NCBI RefSeq assembly: GCF_048569485.1
Contig: NC_134357.1
Span: 335,658,742-335,722,741, forward strand
Length of the DNA stretch: 64,000 nucleotides
Origin: Anomaloglossus baeobatrachus
Taxonomy: Eukaryota > Chordata > Amphibia > Anura > Aromobatidae
Direction of reading: 5' to 3'
The notes under the pieces are model-generated. The model made no database searches and was not told the origin of the DNA. It worked only from the letters and a program-made list of their open reading frames with translations. Positions 48,201-51,200 of the stretch are shown here, one piece after another (position 1 is the first letter of the stretch; every line of letters starts with the position of its first letter). The position numbers and the translations under genes are program-made.

Positions 48201-51200
48201 GGCAGATTATCTCAGCCGTCAAACCGTGGACAGTGGCGAGTGGTCCCTGCATCCGGCAGTGTTTCAGTCAATCTGCCGCAAGTGGGGCACTCCGGACGTG
48301 GACCTAATGGCATCCCGTCACAACAACAAGGTTCCGATTTACGTGGCTCGCTCCCACGATCCTCAGGCCTTCGCAGCGGACGCTCTGGTTCAAGACTGGT
48401 CCCAGTTTCGTCTGTCCTACGTGTTTCCCCCTCTAGCTCTCTTGCCCAGAGTCCTGTGCAAGATCAGAATGGAGGGCCGTCGGGTCATCCTCATTGCTCC
48501 GGACTGGCCCAGGCAAGCTTGGTACCCTGACCTGCTCCATCTGTCCGTAGAGGTGCCGTGGCATCTTCCGGACCGTCCAGACCTTCTCTCACAAGGTCCG
48601 TTTTTCCGCCAGAATTCTGCGGCTCTCAGATTGACGGCGTGGCTCTTGAGTCCTGGATCTTGACGGCTTCTGGTATTCCTCCTGAAGTCATATCCACTAT
48701 GACTCGGGCCCGGAAGTCTTCCTCGGCCAAAATCTATCACAGGACTTGGAAAATTTTCCTGTCCTGGTGTCGTTCTTCCGGCCATGCTCCTTGGCCTTTT
48801 TCCTTGCCGACCCTTCTGTCCTTTCTACAGTCCGGTCTGCAGCTAGGACTGTCCCTCAATTCTCTCAAGGGACAAGTCTCGGCTCTATCAGTGCTGTTCC
48901 AGCGGCGTATCGCCCGGCTGGCTCAGGTCCGCACCTTCATGCAGGGCGCGTCTCACATCATTCCGCCTTACCGGCGGCCCTTGGATCCCTGGGACCTCAA
49001 TTTGGTCCTCACTGCCTTGCAGAAACCCCCCTTTGAGCCTCTTAGGGAGGTTTCTTTGTTTCGTCTTTCACAGAAAGTGGTCTTTCTAGTGGCCATAACT
49101 TCCCTCAGGAGAGTCTCTGATTTGGCTGCGCTCTCTTCGGAGTCACCTTTTTTGGTTTTTCATCAAGACAAGGTGGTTCTCCGTCCGACTCCGGACTTTC
49201 TCCCTAAGGTGGTTTCTCCTTTCCACCTTAACCAGGACATTACCCTGCCTTCCTTTTGTCCGGCTCCTGTTCATCGCTTTGAAAAAGCGTTGCATACTCT
49301 GGATCTGGTGCGGGCGCTCCGGATCTGTGTGTCTCGCACCGCTGCTCTTAGGCGGTGCACCTCTCTTTTTGTGCTAACCACAGGTCGGCATAAGGGCCTC
49401 TCTGCTTCTAAGCCGACCTTAGCCCGTTGGATTAGGTCGACCATTTCGGATGCCTACCAGTGTTCTCAGGTGCCTCCCCCGCCGGGGATCAAGGCACACT
49501 CGACCAGAGCTGTCAGTGCCTCTTGGGCTTTCAGGCACCAGGCTACGGCTCAGCAAGTCTGTCAGGCTGCCACTTGGACTAGCCTGCATACCTTTTCAAA
49601 GCACTACCAAGTGCATGCTCATGCTTCGGCAGATGTGAGCTTGGGTAGACGCATCCTTCAGGCGGCTGTCACCCATTTGTGAAGTTAGGCTCTGCCTACT
49701 TCTCCGTTTTTCTGTTTATTCCCACCCATGGACTGCTTTGAGACGTCCCAATCTCTGGGTCTCCCATAGGAACGATAAAGAAAAAGAGAATTTTGTTTAC
49801 TTACCGTAAATTCTTTTTCTTATAGTTCCGTATTGGGAGACCCAGCACCCTCCCTGTTGCCTGTTGGCAGTTTCTTGTTCCGCGTGTTATCACCGGCTGT
49901 TATCGTGGACAGAGTCTCCGGTTGTTCCGGTTCTTGCTCTGTTTTTACTTGTGGGTGGCTATTCTCCTTCAGCTTTTGCACTAAACTGGCTAGATCTGGT
50001 TCTCCAGGGGGTGTATAGGCTCAGAGGGAGGAGCTACACTTTTTAGTGTAGTACTTTGTGTGTCCTCCGGAGGCAGAAGCTATACACCCAATGTCTGGGT
50101 CTCCCAATACGGAACTATAAGAAAAAGAATTTACGGATAAGTAAACAAAATTCTCTTTTTTATTATATTTACAGCAGGTCTTCATTTAGCTTAAAGGGGT
50201 TGTCCTCTTTCAGAAAAACTTGTTTCCAGAGTGCATTTTGTTATAGGTTGGTTTGAGACCTAAAATGTATTTTCTAACTATCTATCTTTACCCCGAGCAC
50301 ATTTGTAATTATCTTTATTATACAATTCCTTACACTTCTGCCCTATCTATCTAATCTCGAAAAGTGTTTCTGTTTACTGCACTTCCTAATATGTTTAATT
50401 TGAGAGGAGTCAAAAACATGACATCACAGGAGGCTGCAGTCACTCCCCCCAGTGTCTATCACCCCTCCTAGAACAGGACGTCACCAGGGGTCGTGCTGCA
50501 GATACTAGTTCCTTGCATCGCTGCCCCGTGAGGATCCTGGATGATGTGTGATGGACGCTGTGATCGTGGTTAGTGAAGTGCCAGCATGTTATTCCTCTCT
50601 CTGTGGCCACTTCCATTGCTTGTGTGATGTCTGCTGGGGGCGTTGCTAAATGCAGCGCCGTCCACAGCCTCTAGTGCCACCTTTTAGGGCTCTTTTCCAT
50701 CTGCGATTTCCTGGTGCGAGTGCGATCCGATAAAACATTTGATTGCACTCGCACCAGTGTTAATCAATGAGGCAGTTTCCGCTGTCCTATTTTTTTCCAC
50801 ACAAATCGGGCTCTCGGTGCAATTGCAGCATGCTGCGTTTTGCACCGAGTCTCGGCTCACGTGTGTAAAATTGCACTGCACTTGCATGTTATCCGAGTGC
50901 AGTGCGGTGCATAGACAGACAGCGGAAGAGATGGGGAGAAAGTGTTCCCTCCTTCATCTCCGTAGCTGTGATGTGATCTCAAGATTGCATCACAGTCGCA
51001 TGACCCTCGGCTGACACCGAAGCAGGGTGTCATTAGCATATCGCTTCCAATGCTCTCGCATCAGAAGCTATGCACAAGTAGAAAATAGCCCTTAAGCTAA
51101 GCGTCATCAGAGGTTGGGGCTAGAGGTAGTTACTGACACCAGCGCTGATGATACTTCTTTTGAGGGTGGTGCTAGAGGCTGTGGGCGGCACTGGTGTCAC

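Larger units (their letters stand above)
44334..50160 (+). mobile_element. DIRS-type retrotransposon C
   Basis: Inverted ends lie at about 44340-44480 and 49980-50125, with the right tail to about 50160. The internal complementary region is at about 49740-49855. Its ends share 'tgggagacccagacattggg'-like words with DIRS B, so B and C are closer to each other than to A. Order: gag-like, RT/RNase H, tyrosine recombinase. It looks broken, by about one or two breaks, with the enzyme regions still largely open. Confidence 0.9.
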
